Below, in pieces: positions 1 to 9,123 of a stretch of DNA of 64,000 bases. The DNA comes from an uncultured Aquimarina sp. (GTDB lineage Bacteria; Bacteroidota; Bacteroidia; Flavobacteriales; Flavobacteriaceae): positions 1 through 64,000 of the forward strand of contig CANMKK010000030.1 in assembly GCA_947498455.1 (NCBI GenBank), read 5' to 3'. Under the pieces are notes generated by a model. That model did not search any database and was not told where the DNA came from. It was given only the letters and a program-made list of their open reading frames with translations. The stretch's first letter is position 1, and each line of letters starts with the position of its first letter. Both the position numbers and the translations under genes were made by a program.

Positions 1-124
1 AGCTAGGGAACATGTGGACTCTGACATTTTTTTTTAAATCAGAAATGCCTGAAAACTATAAAGCAAAAATAATAAGACGAATCAAAAAATACAAATCTTT
101 AAAAGCGTTTGCCCTGAACACAGT

Positions 125-154
125 ATCTGTCAGCTATATCAATGACTGACAGAT
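125..154. other. Inverted repeat (9-bp arms)
   Basis: The arms ATCTGTCAG (125-133) and CTGACAGAT (146-154) pair perfectly around a 12-nt loop. The element lies just past the stop of the minus-strand gene at 178-819, so it could form a 3' end hairpin. No clear T-run follows on that strand, so a terminator role is only possible. Confidence 0.5.
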
Positions 155-177
155 CTCTTGTAATAAAAGATTAAGAA

Positions 178-819
178 TTATTTGTCAATTATCTGTCGTG
201 CACTTGTATACCCATTATAGAAAGAAATGTTGGATCGCTTAAATCGTTTGATCACATTGTCTAGTTTTTTCAAGAGAGGAGTGGCTTCTTTAAATAAGTC
301 TCCAAGACTTTTTGTTGCTACCTTAGACGCGATTTTGTACGACCTGGGTTTCCCTCTTCGTTCCATAAATAGGTTCATATCTAATTGTACATCTTCTATC
401 TGTGCTGTAGTAGCACCATAATCTGCCATTTGTTCCAGATACGTTTCCATAAGACTAATGACATGAGATACTTTTATCTCAAAATTTTCATTGGAGAGCT
501 TAAAATAGTCAGAATAAGAATTAGCGGCTTGCCCTATTAATTCTGCATTATCAGTGTCTAGTGCATAAGACTCCAAGATATCATCCAGAATATCCATTTT
601 GTCAGAGATCTGTTTCTTTAATTGCCGCTGAGAAGTACTCAGAAATATACGGGAGGCTTCCTGATCTCCAGCAGCAACCTTAATATCTTGTATCAGTTGT
701 GTAAGAAGGTTTTTATAGTTTCCTATTACTGGGATGGCATTCCATATTTCTGGAGATGTATTCATATGATCCAGGGTTGCTTGGAACATTTCTAAACGAT
801 TAATTTGTTGTTGGGTCAT
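178..819 (-). CDS. Hypothetical alpha-helical protein (213 aa)
   Basis: I do not recognise the family. The open frame has an ATG start at 819. The protein is soluble in appearance, with no signal peptide or membrane segment. It is rich in Leu, Lys, Asp and Gln, and long stretches are predicted by eye to be helical (residues about 15-135). The C-terminal third is basic (many Lys/Arg at residues 155-200). It stands alone: the only thing upstream is the 21-bp repeat block, which begins about 60 bp before the start. No function is proposed. Confidence 0.7.
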   Translation of the reverse strand: MTQQQINRLEMFQATLDHMNTSPEIWNAIPVIGNYKNLLTQLIQDIKVAAGDQEASRIFLSTSQRQLKKQISDKMDILDDILESYALDTDNAELIGQAANSYSDYFKLSNENFEIKVSHVISLMETYLEQMADYGATTAQIEDVQLDMNLFMERRGKPRSYKIASKVATKSLGDLFKEATPLLKKLDNVIKRFKRSNISFYNGYTSARQIIDK

Positions 820-877
820 AATATATAGTATTTAAAAAAGTTACGAGAGGATATGGAAACATATATCGGGAAAAATA

Positions 878-1150
878 ATTCTTACCCTGTGAAGTATGTT
901 TCCTTCTATGTAAATGATATTTCTGCTCAGTGAGAAGGTATTTCCATGCAGTGAGACAGTATTTCCAAGCGTTTAGATGATGTTTCTGCTCAGTGAGATG
1001 GCATTTCCACGCAGTGAGACAATATTTCCAAGCGTTTAGATGATGTTTCTGCTCGGTGAGATGGCATTTCCACGCAGTGAGACAGTATTTCCACGTATTC
1101 AGGTGATGTTTCTGTTCAGTGAGATAATATGTCAGCCTTTTTAGGGGATG
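878..1150. repeat. 21-bp tandem repeat, about 13 units, with 63-bp higher-order period
   Basis: Units of 21 bp follow one another without gaps. Clear ones start at 899, 920, 941, 962, 983, 1004, 1025, 1046, 1067, 1088 and 1109; edge units at 878 and 1130 are degenerate. Three unit types (starting TTTCTGCTCAG, TTTCCACGCAG, TTTCCAAGCG) alternate in fixed order, so the better-conserved period is 63 bp. Because 21 is a multiple of 3, a minus-strand frame stays open through it and would encode 7-residue repeats (HLTEQKH / HLNAWKY / CLTAWKC types). That frame has only a TTG start and overlaps the next gene, so I do not call it a gene. Confidence 0.85.
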
Positions 1151-1177
1151 CTTCTGAATGGTAAACAACAAAAACAA

Positions 1178-1413
1178 TAAAACTCCGATAAGAAGTTTTG
1201 ATAAATGGATTTGTTTTTTGGTAATATATAAATGCTTGTAAAAAATAATATACTGTTTAGGTGCTATCTATAATACTAGATGCTATTCTGTAGATAGTTA
1301 ATGTCGTAAACAGTGAAAATGTTACCCTATATTTTGTTATTTTTTATATAGGAGTATGTAAAAGGTTACTTTTTTGGGTATTGGGGAAAAAAATGGGCGT
1401 GAAAATGTTGTAT
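1178..1413. other. AT-rich intergenic stretch
   Basis: It holds no supported gene. It contains runs of A and T, and lies between the tandem repeat and the terminator of the operon transcribed from the right. Confidence 0.5.
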
Positions 1414-1446
1414 AAAAAAACACCTTCAATTGAAGGTGTTTTCTTT
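1414..1446 (-). terminator. Intrinsic terminator (TonB/lipoprotein operon 1)
   Basis: A perfect stem AACACCTTCA/TGAAGGTGTT with almost no loop is flanked by an A-run on one side and a T-run on the other. It sits 26 bp beyond the stop of the lipoprotein gene and could work in both directions. Confidence 0.85.
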
Positions 1447-1471
1447 ATAAAGAGTGTTCTATAATCAGTGA

Positions 1472-3430
1472 TTATAGACTTGCGTTTCTCCAAGTCCATC
1501 CTAAAATATCAACAGCAGTACCGTTGAATACGTTATCAGTAACAGTTGTTAATGGAGTGCCATTTACAATTACGTTAGTAACAGGTCCATCGTCTTTCAT
1601 ATCTACATTTGTAGTATAATCTGTTAAAAATACGTTAGTCATTGTAGCTCCAGATTGTTTCTTGAACTGTAATGCGGTACCTCCCTGTGTAGAGATAGCT
1701 GTGAAATTAGCGATAGTTGGATTTCCATTAGTACCGTCAGCTTCTACGGCAGTAGAGAATCCAGTTTCTGTATGAGATACATAAGTATTAGTAAGTGTAC
1801 CATTCCATCCTTCGGTCCAGTCAATAGCATCATCTTGTGTGTTTTCTATATAAATATTGGAAGCGTCTACAGTACCTCCAAAGAACTCAACGCCATCATC
1901 TGCACCATCATAGACAGCTATATTCTCGATAGTAGTACCAGAACCAACAGCATATAAAGAAAGACCATTGTATTGAGACTCAGAGTTAATCTGAGCACCA
2001 GTTCCTCTTAATACTAGGTAAGAAACTTTTCCAGAACTATCAGCATCATTATTGCCACCGTAGATAAATCCACCGATTTCAGCAACAGCATCTACGCCTT
2101 CAGTAGTAGTAGCATCACCACAAATTACTAAACCACCCCAATCACTAGGTTTACCTTCGGCAGAAGCAATTACTACAGGCTCAGCAGCTGTACCATTGAT
2201 TTCGATAGTACCACCTTTTAATACAGCAAGATATACACCAGTACCACCCGCTCTTGCAGTTATTTTTGTGCCTGCAGGAATAATTAGTTTAGCACCATTC
2301 TGAACGATGTATGAAGAATTTAAAACGTAGCTCTTAGAAGCATCAAGAGTTAGTTCACCTTCTAAAGTACCTTGTAATAAAGTAGCATCTATACTCTGAT
2401 TAGATTTAACCCAATCAAATAGAGTTACATCCACAGTTGCAGGATTAGTATAATTAAGATCACTATTTGCGTCTTCTCCTTCAATCTTTACATTAGAAGC
2501 AGCTCCATCATCTTTAAAATCTACAGAAGTATCATATCCCGTTAAAGAAAGCCCCGTAATTGTAGCTCCAGATTCTTTTTTGAATTGCAGTGCTGTTCCT
2601 CCTGTAGTAGAAACTGCAGTAAAGTTAACAACTTTTGGGTTTTTGTTTTCTCCATCAGCCTCGATTGCAGTAGAGAAACCTTCTATAGTATGTAATACAT
2701 ACGTATTAGTAATAGTTCCATTCCATCCTTCAGTCCAGTCTACAGAATCATCATCATTATTTTCAAAATAAAGATTAGTAGCGGACACTGTTCCTCCGAA
2801 AAATTCTACACCATCATCTTTTCCATCCAATATTGCAACATTAGATATAGATGTTCCTGATCCTACAGAGTATAATGTTAATCCATTAAATTGAGATTCT
2901 GCATTAATTTGCGCACCAGCATGTTTGATGATTAGATAATTAATCTTACCAGAATTATCAGCATCATTGGTACCTCCGTAAATAAGACCGCCAACTTCAG
3001 CAATAGCATCGATTCCTTCAGTAGTTGTAGCTTCACCACAAATTACTAAACCACCCCAATCTCCTGCTTTCTCATCAGAAGACTTCATGATAACAGGTAA
3101 ACTAGCTGTACCATTGATTTCGATTTCAGCACCTTGTTCTATTACTATGAAGATATTTGTAGCACTAGAGCCAGCGTCACTGTTAGCGGTTATTACTGTT
3201 CCTGCAGGTATCGTAAGTTTATTACCACTTTTTACAGTGTAAGTGCCAGTAAGCTTATACGCTATCGTCGCATCAAGAGTTAAATCTTCTGTAAGATTCC
3301 CTTTAAGTTCTTCTTTAGAAGCTGGATCAACCGTTGTTGTTCCATCATCATCACTACCACAACTAGTAGCGAAGATTAAGCTTAAAGCAGCTATAGAAGT
3401 AACTGCTAGTTTTCTCAAATTTTTGATCAT
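1472..3430 (-). CDS. Surface lipoprotein with two right-handed beta-helix-like modules (652 aa)
   Basis: The protein begins with a lipoprotein signal (lipobox FATSC, Cys24) followed by an acidic GSDDDG stretch. In Bacteroidota such a stretch often accompanies export of lipoproteins to the cell surface. The rest is two tandem copies of a module of about 300 residues (roughly 40-340 and 341-650). Each copy carries motifs such as DWGGLVICG, TTTEG, IYGG.NDAD.SGK, DDGVEFFGG and DWTEGWNGT, a pattern that fits a parallel beta-helix. Relatives are often labelled multidrug transporter, which this sequence does not support. It is 19 bp downstream of the TonB receptor gene and surely co-transcribed. I infer that it is the surface partner of that receptor; the ligand is unknown. 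A one-module paralogue lies at 7790-9097. Confidence 0.8.
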   Translation of the reverse strand: MIKNLRKLAVTSIAALSLIFATSCGSDDDGTTTVDPASKEELKGNLTEDLTLDATIAYKLTGTYTVKSGNKLTIPAGTVITANSDAGSSATNIFIVIEQGAEIEINGTASLPVIMKSSDEKAGDWGGLVICGEATTTEGIDAIAEVGGLIYGGTNDADNSGKINYLIIKHAGAQINAESQFNGLTLYSVGSGTSISNVAILDGKDDGVEFFGGTVSATNLYFENNDDDSVDWTEGWNGTITNTYVLHTIEGFSTAIEADGENKNPKVVNFTAVSTTGGTALQFKKESGATITGLSLTGYDTSVDFKDDGAASNVKIEGEDANSDLNYTNPATVDVTLFDWVKSNQSIDATLLQGTLEGELTLDASKSYVLNSSYIVQNGAKLIIPAGTKITARAGGTGVYLAVLKGGTIEINGTAAEPVVIASAEGKPSDWGGLVICGDATTTEGVDAVAEIGGFIYGGNNDADSSGKVSYLVLRGTGAQINSESQYNGLSLYAVGSGTTIENIAVYDGADDGVEFFGGTVDASNIYIENTQDDAIDWTEGWNGTLTNTYVSHTETGFSTAVEADGTNGNPTIANFTAISTQGGTALQFKKQSGATMTNVFLTDYTTNVDMKDDGPVTNVIVNGTPLTTVTDNVFNGTAVDILGWTWRNASL

Positions 3431-3449
3431 TGCTTTAAGTATTTAAAAT

Positions 3450-6239
3450 TTAAAAATTATAACTGAAGTTTAGACTTATTTGTCTTCCTTTTGTATACGA
3501 ACGAACTGTTTCTTCGGTTTGTATTCCTGTTGTACTAGGTTTTATGAGTTGAGTTCTTTCAATTTTTGGGTCTAATAAATTCTTACCAGATAAACCTATT
3601 TTTAAATGTTCATTTAGTCTTTTGCTTAGTATTAAATCCAGTGTAACAAATCCCTTTTCAATAATTGCATCGTTATAAAATTGATCTGCTGCACTCTGTA
3701 TTTCTGGAGCCCCTAAGGCGTACACTCTATCTGAAGCGTAATTACCGGAAATTGTTGCTTCGAATGGATTTTCAGTATTGGTTGTAAAATTCAGAGATGA
3801 ATTAACAATCCAGTCAGAGGCTCCTTGAAGGTCTACTTTGGTTAAGTTGTTATACCTAAAGGTTCTTATTAAATTGTTTTGATCGTCTCTAATCTCTTTT
3901 AGATCTTGTTCGTGCCACATTCTAGACACGTTAAAATTAAATCTTAAGCCTGGTATAGAATCACCTTTAAGAATGTTTACTCTACCTTCTACCTCTAAAC
4001 CATATACATTGGCCTCTTCTCCAGAGTTGAAGTATGAAAATACACCTGCAGATCCTCTATCCTGAACTTTGTTGATCGGATCTTCTATGTTTTTATGAAA
4101 ACCAGTAAGTGAGAATAATTGATCTTTAGTTGGAAAAAATTCAAACTTTATGTCATAATTATAATCAACAGATGCTTCTAGATTTGGATTACCACGAGTT
4201 ACCTGGCCAGTTGGAGATACATATTCGAATGGTGCTATTTCCTTAAATTCAGGTAGTGTGGTAGTTATACTATTGGCAAAACGAATGTTGAATTTTTCGT
4301 TTATTGCATACTTAATATTTAATGAAGGATATAATCTGTTATATTTCTTCTCTGTATTACCTGTTCTTCCTGGAAAGTTGTTTACGTCAAAATCTACATC
4401 AATTTTATCGTTTTGATATCTTAGACCAGCTTCTGCAGATAACTTTCCAATTTTAGCAGTGAAATTTACGTACCCGGCCAATGAATTTAAAGTTCCGTCA
4501 TACGAGTCTTCTGCTAAAGTGTTAATATCTAATAATGGGTTTAATGCATTATTAATAATGAATGATTCTGTTAATTGGTCAATTGATGTTGGATTTATAG
4601 AATTTGTAACCTCTTCTTCTATGCCAAAAAACTGAGAACTGAAATCTCTTATCTTATTTCTATAATTAACACCAATGGATGTATCGAATGTAATTTTTTC
4701 AGTGTCAATAAAATTTTGTGTATCATTGATTCTTCCATTGAATTCATTATCTGTGATCTCCTGAGTAGATTTACGTTGTTGAAAACCACCAGTTCTACCA
4801 AATTGAACAAAACCTCCTTCTGTAAAATTGACTTCATTTCTAATACGATTAGGTTCGTCTGCTGCTACATTATTATAACCTAAAGCCCAATCTAGTTTGT
4901 TTCTTTCTGAAACTTCATGCTTACCATGTAATTGAGCAATGTTTAATTGTGTTTTTTTGATATTTTGATCTCTAATGAACTGAAAAAATACATCACCATC
5001 TGGTGCAATTTCCATTTCATCAGTTTCTTCAAATATTGTTGAAGTACCAGCTCTACCTCCTTCAAAAACCTGATCTTGTACATTGTTGATAAATAGGTAA
5101 GTAAACTTTATGTTATTACTATTATCAATTTTGTACTTTGTATCCACTAAAGCAGATGTAGATATCTTTTTTGACCAAGTTATTGCATCTGGAATTGTGT
5201 CATCAATAAAATTAGATCTAAACTGCCTAAAGATACCTTCTCTATAATCAAAAGATGTTGATTGGCCTGCGGTTACTAAAACCTTAAGTTTGTCATTAAT
5301 TTTTTTACCAAAAGTAAAAGATACATTTCTATTGATAGGTGTACTTATTTCTTCTGGAGACCAAGATTGATTAGATAACGCAGCTTCTGAAGCACCATCC
5401 CCATTATAAAATCCCAATGTAATATCTTCATGGTTAGAGGACACCTTAAAATTGTCACTTTCAACTGCATTTGTGTTAATACCTGCACTTGCTCCTGCTG
5501 CAATGGTCAATGTCCCTTGAAGTTCTTTTGTAGAGATATCAATATTTCCAGATGCCGCATCTGCGGAAGTTTTAGAAGAAAATGTCTTACTAATGGATAC
5601 ATTTTGTATCAATCTTGTTGAAAATAAGTTTAAACCAATATTTTTTCGTTCAATATCATCAGATGGTACAGGAAGACCATTAAGAGTTGTAGTGAGATAT
5701 CTATCACCTAGGCCTCTTACGTATACATCTCCAGTTCCTTCTGTTTTAGATACACCTGATATTTTTGAAGTAGCACCTGAAGCATTGGAAACTCCAAGCT
5801 TATTTAGTTGCTCGGCACCAATACTTTCTTTTACCATAACAGCTTTTTGCTGTTCTATAAGCAGTGCTTCTTCTCGTTCTCTATTAGTTTGCACCTTAAT
5901 GACTACTTCTTCTAAGGCAGCTGCCGATGCGCCTAATGCAGTATCGATAACGACTACTTTATCGGATTCTACTATGACATCTGGGATGCGTAGTGTACCA
6001 TACCCAGTAAAACTAAACTCTAAGATATACGTCCCTGGATCGACATTAGTGATCTCATACTTTCCATCAAAATCGGTAGTTGTTCCTTTGGTACTGCCTA
6101 CAATAACAATATTGGCAAAAGGTAGGGGTTGATTATTGTTTTCTTTGTCTAATAATGTTCCTGCGATGGAACCTGTTGTTTCTTGTGCAAAATTTAATCC
6201 AAGACAAAACAGTGCAATTACTGTAAAAAGTTTTCTCAT
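3450..6239 (-). CDS. TonB-dependent outer membrane receptor (929 aa), pair 1
   Basis: A signal peptide (residues 1-19) precedes a carboxypeptidase regulatory-like beta-sandwich (about 22-105, with the TTDFDGKYEI motif). Next come a TonB plug domain (about 120-245; VYVRGLGDRYL, NGLPVPS) and a 22-strand-type barrel ending in an aromatic residue (SLNFSYNF). The length is normal for this class. It is the first gene of a two-gene operon with the lipoprotein at 1472-3430. The overall layout matches the receptor at 9124-11925, and their N-termini are nearly the same, so the two operons arose by duplication. The substrate is not visible; closeness to the phosphate locus hints at a phosphorus-containing ligand. 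Confidence 0.9.
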   Translation of the reverse strand: MRKLFTVIALFCLGLNFAQETTGSIAGTLLDKENNNQPLPFANIVIVGSTKGTTTDFDGKYEITNVDPGTYILEFSFTGYGTLRIPDVIVESDKVVVIDTALGASAAALEEVVIKVQTNREREEALLIEQQKAVMVKESIGAEQLNKLGVSNASGATSKISGVSKTEGTGDVYVRGLGDRYLTTTLNGLPVPSDDIERKNIGLNLFSTRLIQNVSISKTFSSKTSADAASGNIDISTKELQGTLTIAAGASAGINTNAVESDNFKVSSNHEDITLGFYNGDGASEAALSNQSWSPEEISTPINRNVSFTFGKKINDKLKVLVTAGQSTSFDYREGIFRQFRSNFIDDTIPDAITWSKKISTSALVDTKYKIDNSNNIKFTYLFINNVQDQVFEGGRAGTSTIFEETDEMEIAPDGDVFFQFIRDQNIKKTQLNIAQLHGKHEVSERNKLDWALGYNNVAADEPNRIRNEVNFTEGGFVQFGRTGGFQQRKSTQEITDNEFNGRINDTQNFIDTEKITFDTSIGVNYRNKIRDFSSQFFGIEEEVTNSINPTSIDQLTESFIINNALNPLLDINTLAEDSYDGTLNSLAGYVNFTAKIGKLSAEAGLRYQNDKIDVDFDVNNFPGRTGNTEKKYNRLYPSLNIKYAINEKFNIRFANSITTTLPEFKEIAPFEYVSPTGQVTRGNPNLEASVDYNYDIKFEFFPTKDQLFSLTGFHKNIEDPINKVQDRGSAGVFSYFNSGEEANVYGLEVEGRVNILKGDSIPGLRFNFNVSRMWHEQDLKEIRDDQNNLIRTFRYNNLTKVDLQGASDWIVNSSLNFTTNTENPFEATISGNYASDRVYALGAPEIQSAADQFYNDAIIEKGFVTLDLILSKRLNEHLKIGLSGKNLLDPKIERTQLIKPSTTGIQTEETVRSYTKGRQISLNFSYNF

Positions 6240-6950
6240 TTCGTGTTCATAAAATTCTGGTACAAATAAATACGGTTTTACAGTAAGAAATCTTATGTGA
6301 TTATTATGCTTAGTTTAAGGGATTGTGATTTATGAAAAAAAGCTCTTAAGAGGGTTGAAGTGTTTTTTTTGAGACTTTTCTAAAAGAATATTTTCCTTTT
6401 AAGTATTGTAATTAAAGGATTTGTAAATTTTGATTACTTAAATTGTGTATATGCATGTTTTTTAAGAAATGAAAAGTAATAAACAGTGTTAGTTTTATAA
6501 ATTATTATTTAAATATTAATTAAAAGTTAAAAGCGTTAAATGGTAAAGGTTTTCTTTAACATTGAGATAAACTGGTTACAGGAGCATCTATGAATTTCTG
6601 TAAGTTTTTTTAAGCAATCTTTCTTTTTTGATGAGGTAAGAGGCATTTAAATTTGTACAACCATACGAAAGTCTTGATAAAGATCACTTTAGATAAAACT
6701 AATGTATTGAGAAATAGTTTTGAGAATTTATCTAAAAAAAATCTGAGGTATAATTCAATGGTTTATTGCAAACTTATGATGTAGTATCTTGATGACTAGT
6801 TAGTTTTGGCTCTTTTTTTTAGTAGTGTAATGTTCTTTATTCAAAAGTTTCAGGTGCTAGTTATAGACTTTATGAATATCCGTTAAGTCTTATAGTAATT
6901 GCGTCACCTTTAACTTGATTCAAACTCTCAATTAGTAAGAAACAAGTTGT
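6240..6950. other. Intergenic region upstream of TonB receptor 1
   Basis: About 700 bp of AT-rich DNA without a supported gene. Near the receptor, GGTACAAATAAATA (from about 6259) resembles a reversed TATTTG promoter element. Two weak TATGnTT-type units 11 bp apart (6294-6315) recall the repeats described at the phosphate promoters but are not convincing on their own. Confidence 0.4.
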
Positions 6951-6962
6951 AAACGTAGTGAG

Positions 6963-6983
6963 ATGCTGAAACAAGTTCAGCAT
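6963..6983. repeat. REP-like palindrome
   Basis: The arms ATGCTGAA and TTCAGCAT form a perfect 8-bp stem around ACAAG. The surrounding words (GTGAGATGCTGAA, TTCAGCATGACGG) are of a type I recall as a common dispersed intergenic repeat in Bacteroidota. Only one good copy is in this window; a degenerate relative may lie near 24461-24480. Confidence 0.55.
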
Positions 6984-7025
6984 GACGGAAAAACAGAATT
7001 ATTACTAAAACCGCATATTCACTTA

Positions 7026-7099
7026 AATTTTATAACGCAGATATATTGGAAAAGAAACGAACGATATGTGAAAGCTGTATGTGTAAATCGTATTAGACC
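7026..7099 (+). repeat. 74-bp dispersed repeat, copy 1
   Basis: This stretch matches the reverse complement of 63911-63984 at about four positions in five, including AATTTTATAACGCAGATATA, AAAAGAAACGAAC and GTAAATCGTAT. It lies between genes in both places. Confidence 0.75.
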
Positions 7100-7266
7100 T
7101 TTAACTTTAATGCAAACTAGTATTTTGACTTATTATAATGTAGTGGGATGTTCTACAAGTTATATTTTGAAAATTAAAGAACTAATATGACGTGGTTAAA
7201 AATGCAAAGCTCACTTATTTTAAAAATGCTAGCAAGTATCAGAGATTGTATTTTGATAAAAAAAAG

Positions 7267-7322
7267 AGAAGGCTGAGAAGAACCATTATTGTTGTTGGGT
7301 AATAATGATCTTACAGCCTTCT
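7267..7322. other. Nested stem-loop
   Basis: The outer arms AGAAGGCTG (7267-7275) and CAGCCTTCT (7314-7322) pair perfectly. Inside them CATTATT (7284-7290) pairs with AATAATG (7301-7307). The element is isolated in a 1.5-kb gene-free region. It may be a structured RNA, an old terminator or a repeat remnant. Confidence 0.55.
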
Positions 7323-7736
7323 ACGAACACGTTTCTTTTTATAATCTGTCTACTTTTATATGAACAGATGACGCTGATATGTTATTATGTTCGGAATAGT
7401 AAAAAATATGGTTACAAATTAACAAGCTTTTAATGGCAGATACTTTAATCTAGTATTATTGTTGGATTAACTCATTGTGATCTTTGATCATAGTATTCGT
7501 GCAGTATTGTTGAGGTTTTTAAGGTGCCTTTTTTGTATTTTGTTTGTTTAATGTGTTGACTTTTAGTTGGTTTGTAAAGACGATTGCAAAATTTTCACTT
7601 TCTATATCCAATGAGCTGTTTTGATTAGAGTATATGCTGTTTTAAGAAAGTATTATGTAAAGGTTAATTTGCCTGAAATAATACCAATTTGATGATTACC
7701 TCGGAAAATATATAATCAGAAACTCATAGGGTATAA
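7323..7736. other. Gene-free AT-rich stretch
   Basis: No coding region or RNA gene is seen. A fragment AATACCAATTTGATGATTA near 7679 resembles the end of the MITE-like repeat found at 12343, 24551 and 58237. Confidence 0.4.
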
Positions 7737-7775
7737 AAAAACACCTTGAAGATCTCTCTTCAAGGTGTTTTTAGG
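7737..7775 (-). terminator. Intrinsic terminator (TonB/lipoprotein operon 2)
   Basis: The stem ACACCTTGAAGA/TCTTCAAGGTGT is flanked by A- and T-runs, about 20 bp beyond the stop of the lipoprotein gene. Its sequence resembles the terminator at 1414-1446, in keeping with duplication of the operon. Confidence 0.85.
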
Positions 7776-7789
7776 AAAAATATAATGTA

Positions 7790-9097
7790 TTATAATCTTG
7801 TCCAATCTGATGTCCAGGAACCACCTTCTTCTAGTGCTCCTACATAATTAGCAGCAGTAAAGAAAGATCCTAGAGTAGAAGGGTCAAAGTTATCTACAGT
7901 ATCTGTAGTAGTTGTATATTCATATGCTCCTCTGAATCCACTAATTTGGAACGCTTCTGGAACTGCAGTTCCTGACTGGCTTAAAGAATAATTATTAAAA
8001 ATTCCGAAGTCTGCTAAATCTACTGTTGCAGTACCAGCACTATAGTCAAAAGAACTTTCATTATCTATAATTGAATTACGGATAACAAGATCATTACTAT
8101 TTAAATTTGTAAACGTTTGGTCATCATTGAATTCGATTCCTTTAGAAGGAAATCCCTTGATAATCATATTATAAATAGCTGCTTTCGTACCTCTTCTGAA
8201 TAAGATTCCTTTGTTCTTTCCATCACCATCTTCTGCACCAATCAATGTAATGTTAGACAATGTAGGATTAGAGAATGGAGTGGCAGCGTTATCTGATTTT
8301 AGGTTATCTGCTTCGATTCCTCTATCTCCTGCATTAGATGTTTGTTGAGCTATCCAGAATTGACCATTTCCTACCCATCCATCAGTCCAGTCAAAAGAAT
8401 CATCACCAGCACCCGTTACCAAAGCATATTTTAGGTTTACAGTACCTCCGAAAAATTCAATACCATCATCATTTCCGTTAAAAGCTTGGATATACTCTAT
8501 GGTAGTACCATTTCCAACTCCATATAACGAAAGACCATTGTACTCTGCATCTGCGTTAATTTTTCCACCTGTATACTCTAATCTTACGTAACGTAGTATT
8601 CCGGAGTTATCAGCTGAATCTGTACCTCCATAAGTAAGATTTGCAACTTCTGTGGTAGCTACATTTCCTCTATTAATAGGAGCTTTACCTGCTAATAAAA
8701 GTCCTCCCCAATCTCCAGGGTTAGGAGTGGATTTGTTAGAAGTAAATACGATTGGTTGGTTTGCAGTTCCTTCTGCCATAATCTTTGCTCCTTGCTCGAT
8801 AGCAAGATAAGCAAATACACCTCCAGTATTTCCAGCTACGATACGTGTTCCGGCTTCTATTGTTAATGTTACACCATCAACTACAGATACACCCCCTCTT
8901 AATTCATAGGTATTACTTGCTTCTAGTGTTTGATCTGTAGTGATCTGTCCTTCTAGGATAACAACATCATTATTCGTGTTATTACCACCACCTTCATTAA
9001 TAATGATATCACCAATATTATCTTCCTGAATTGTACATGCGTTGAATAAAACTGCAGTACCAATTAGTATTCCTGTAAATAAGTTTTTAGTTTTCAT
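7790..9097 (-). CDS. Surface lipoprotein with one beta-helix-like module (435 aa)
   Basis: The lipoprotein signal has its lipobox at FNAC (Cys21), followed by an Asp/Glu/Asn-rich linker. One module of the same kind as the 652-residue protein follows, with LTIEAGTRI, GDWGGLLLAGKAPINRG, LTYGGTDSADNSG, NDDGIEFFGGTV and DSFDWTDGW. It lacks the second module. The gene lies 26 bp downstream of TonB receptor 2 and shares its operon. The likely role is a surface-exposed ligand-binding or scaffold partner of the receptor. No catalytic residues can be named. Confidence 0.8.
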   Translation of the reverse strand: MKTKNLFTGILIGTAVLFNACTIQEDNIGDIIINEGGGNNTNNDVVILEGQITTDQTLEASNTYELRGGVSVVDGVTLTIEAGTRIVAGNTGGVFAYLAIEQGAKIMAEGTANQPIVFTSNKSTPNPGDWGGLLLAGKAPINRGNVATTEVANLTYGGTDSADNSGILRYVRLEYTGGKINADAEYNGLSLYGVGNGTTIEYIQAFNGNDDGIEFFGGTVNLKYALVTGAGDDSFDWTDGWVGNGQFWIAQQTSNAGDRGIEADNLKSDNAATPFSNPTLSNITLIGAEDGDGKNKGILFRRGTKAAIYNMIIKGFPSKGIEFNDDQTFTNLNSNDLVIRNSIIDNESSFDYSAGTATVDLADFGIFNNYSLSQSGTAVPEAFQISGFRGAYEYTTTTDTVDNFDPSTLGSFFTAANYVGALEEGGSWTSDWTRL

Positions 9098-9123
9098 TTT
9101 GTATTAATTGTGTTCGTTTTTTT

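Noticed and set aside
800..1177. Open frame of 125 codons on the minus strand across the 21-bp repeat
   Set aside because: It has only a TTG start, consists mostly of 7-residue repeats forced by the DNA repeat, and its 3' end overlaps the start of the 213-residue gene. It is kept as a repeat, not a gene.
1472..3430. Multidrug transporter label often given to this family
   Set aside because: The protein is a lipoprotein of beta-helix character with no membrane segments beyond the signal.
6963..7190. Open frame of 75 codons
   Set aside because: It spans a REP-like palindrome and the 74-bp dispersed repeat, and the protein has no recognisable features.
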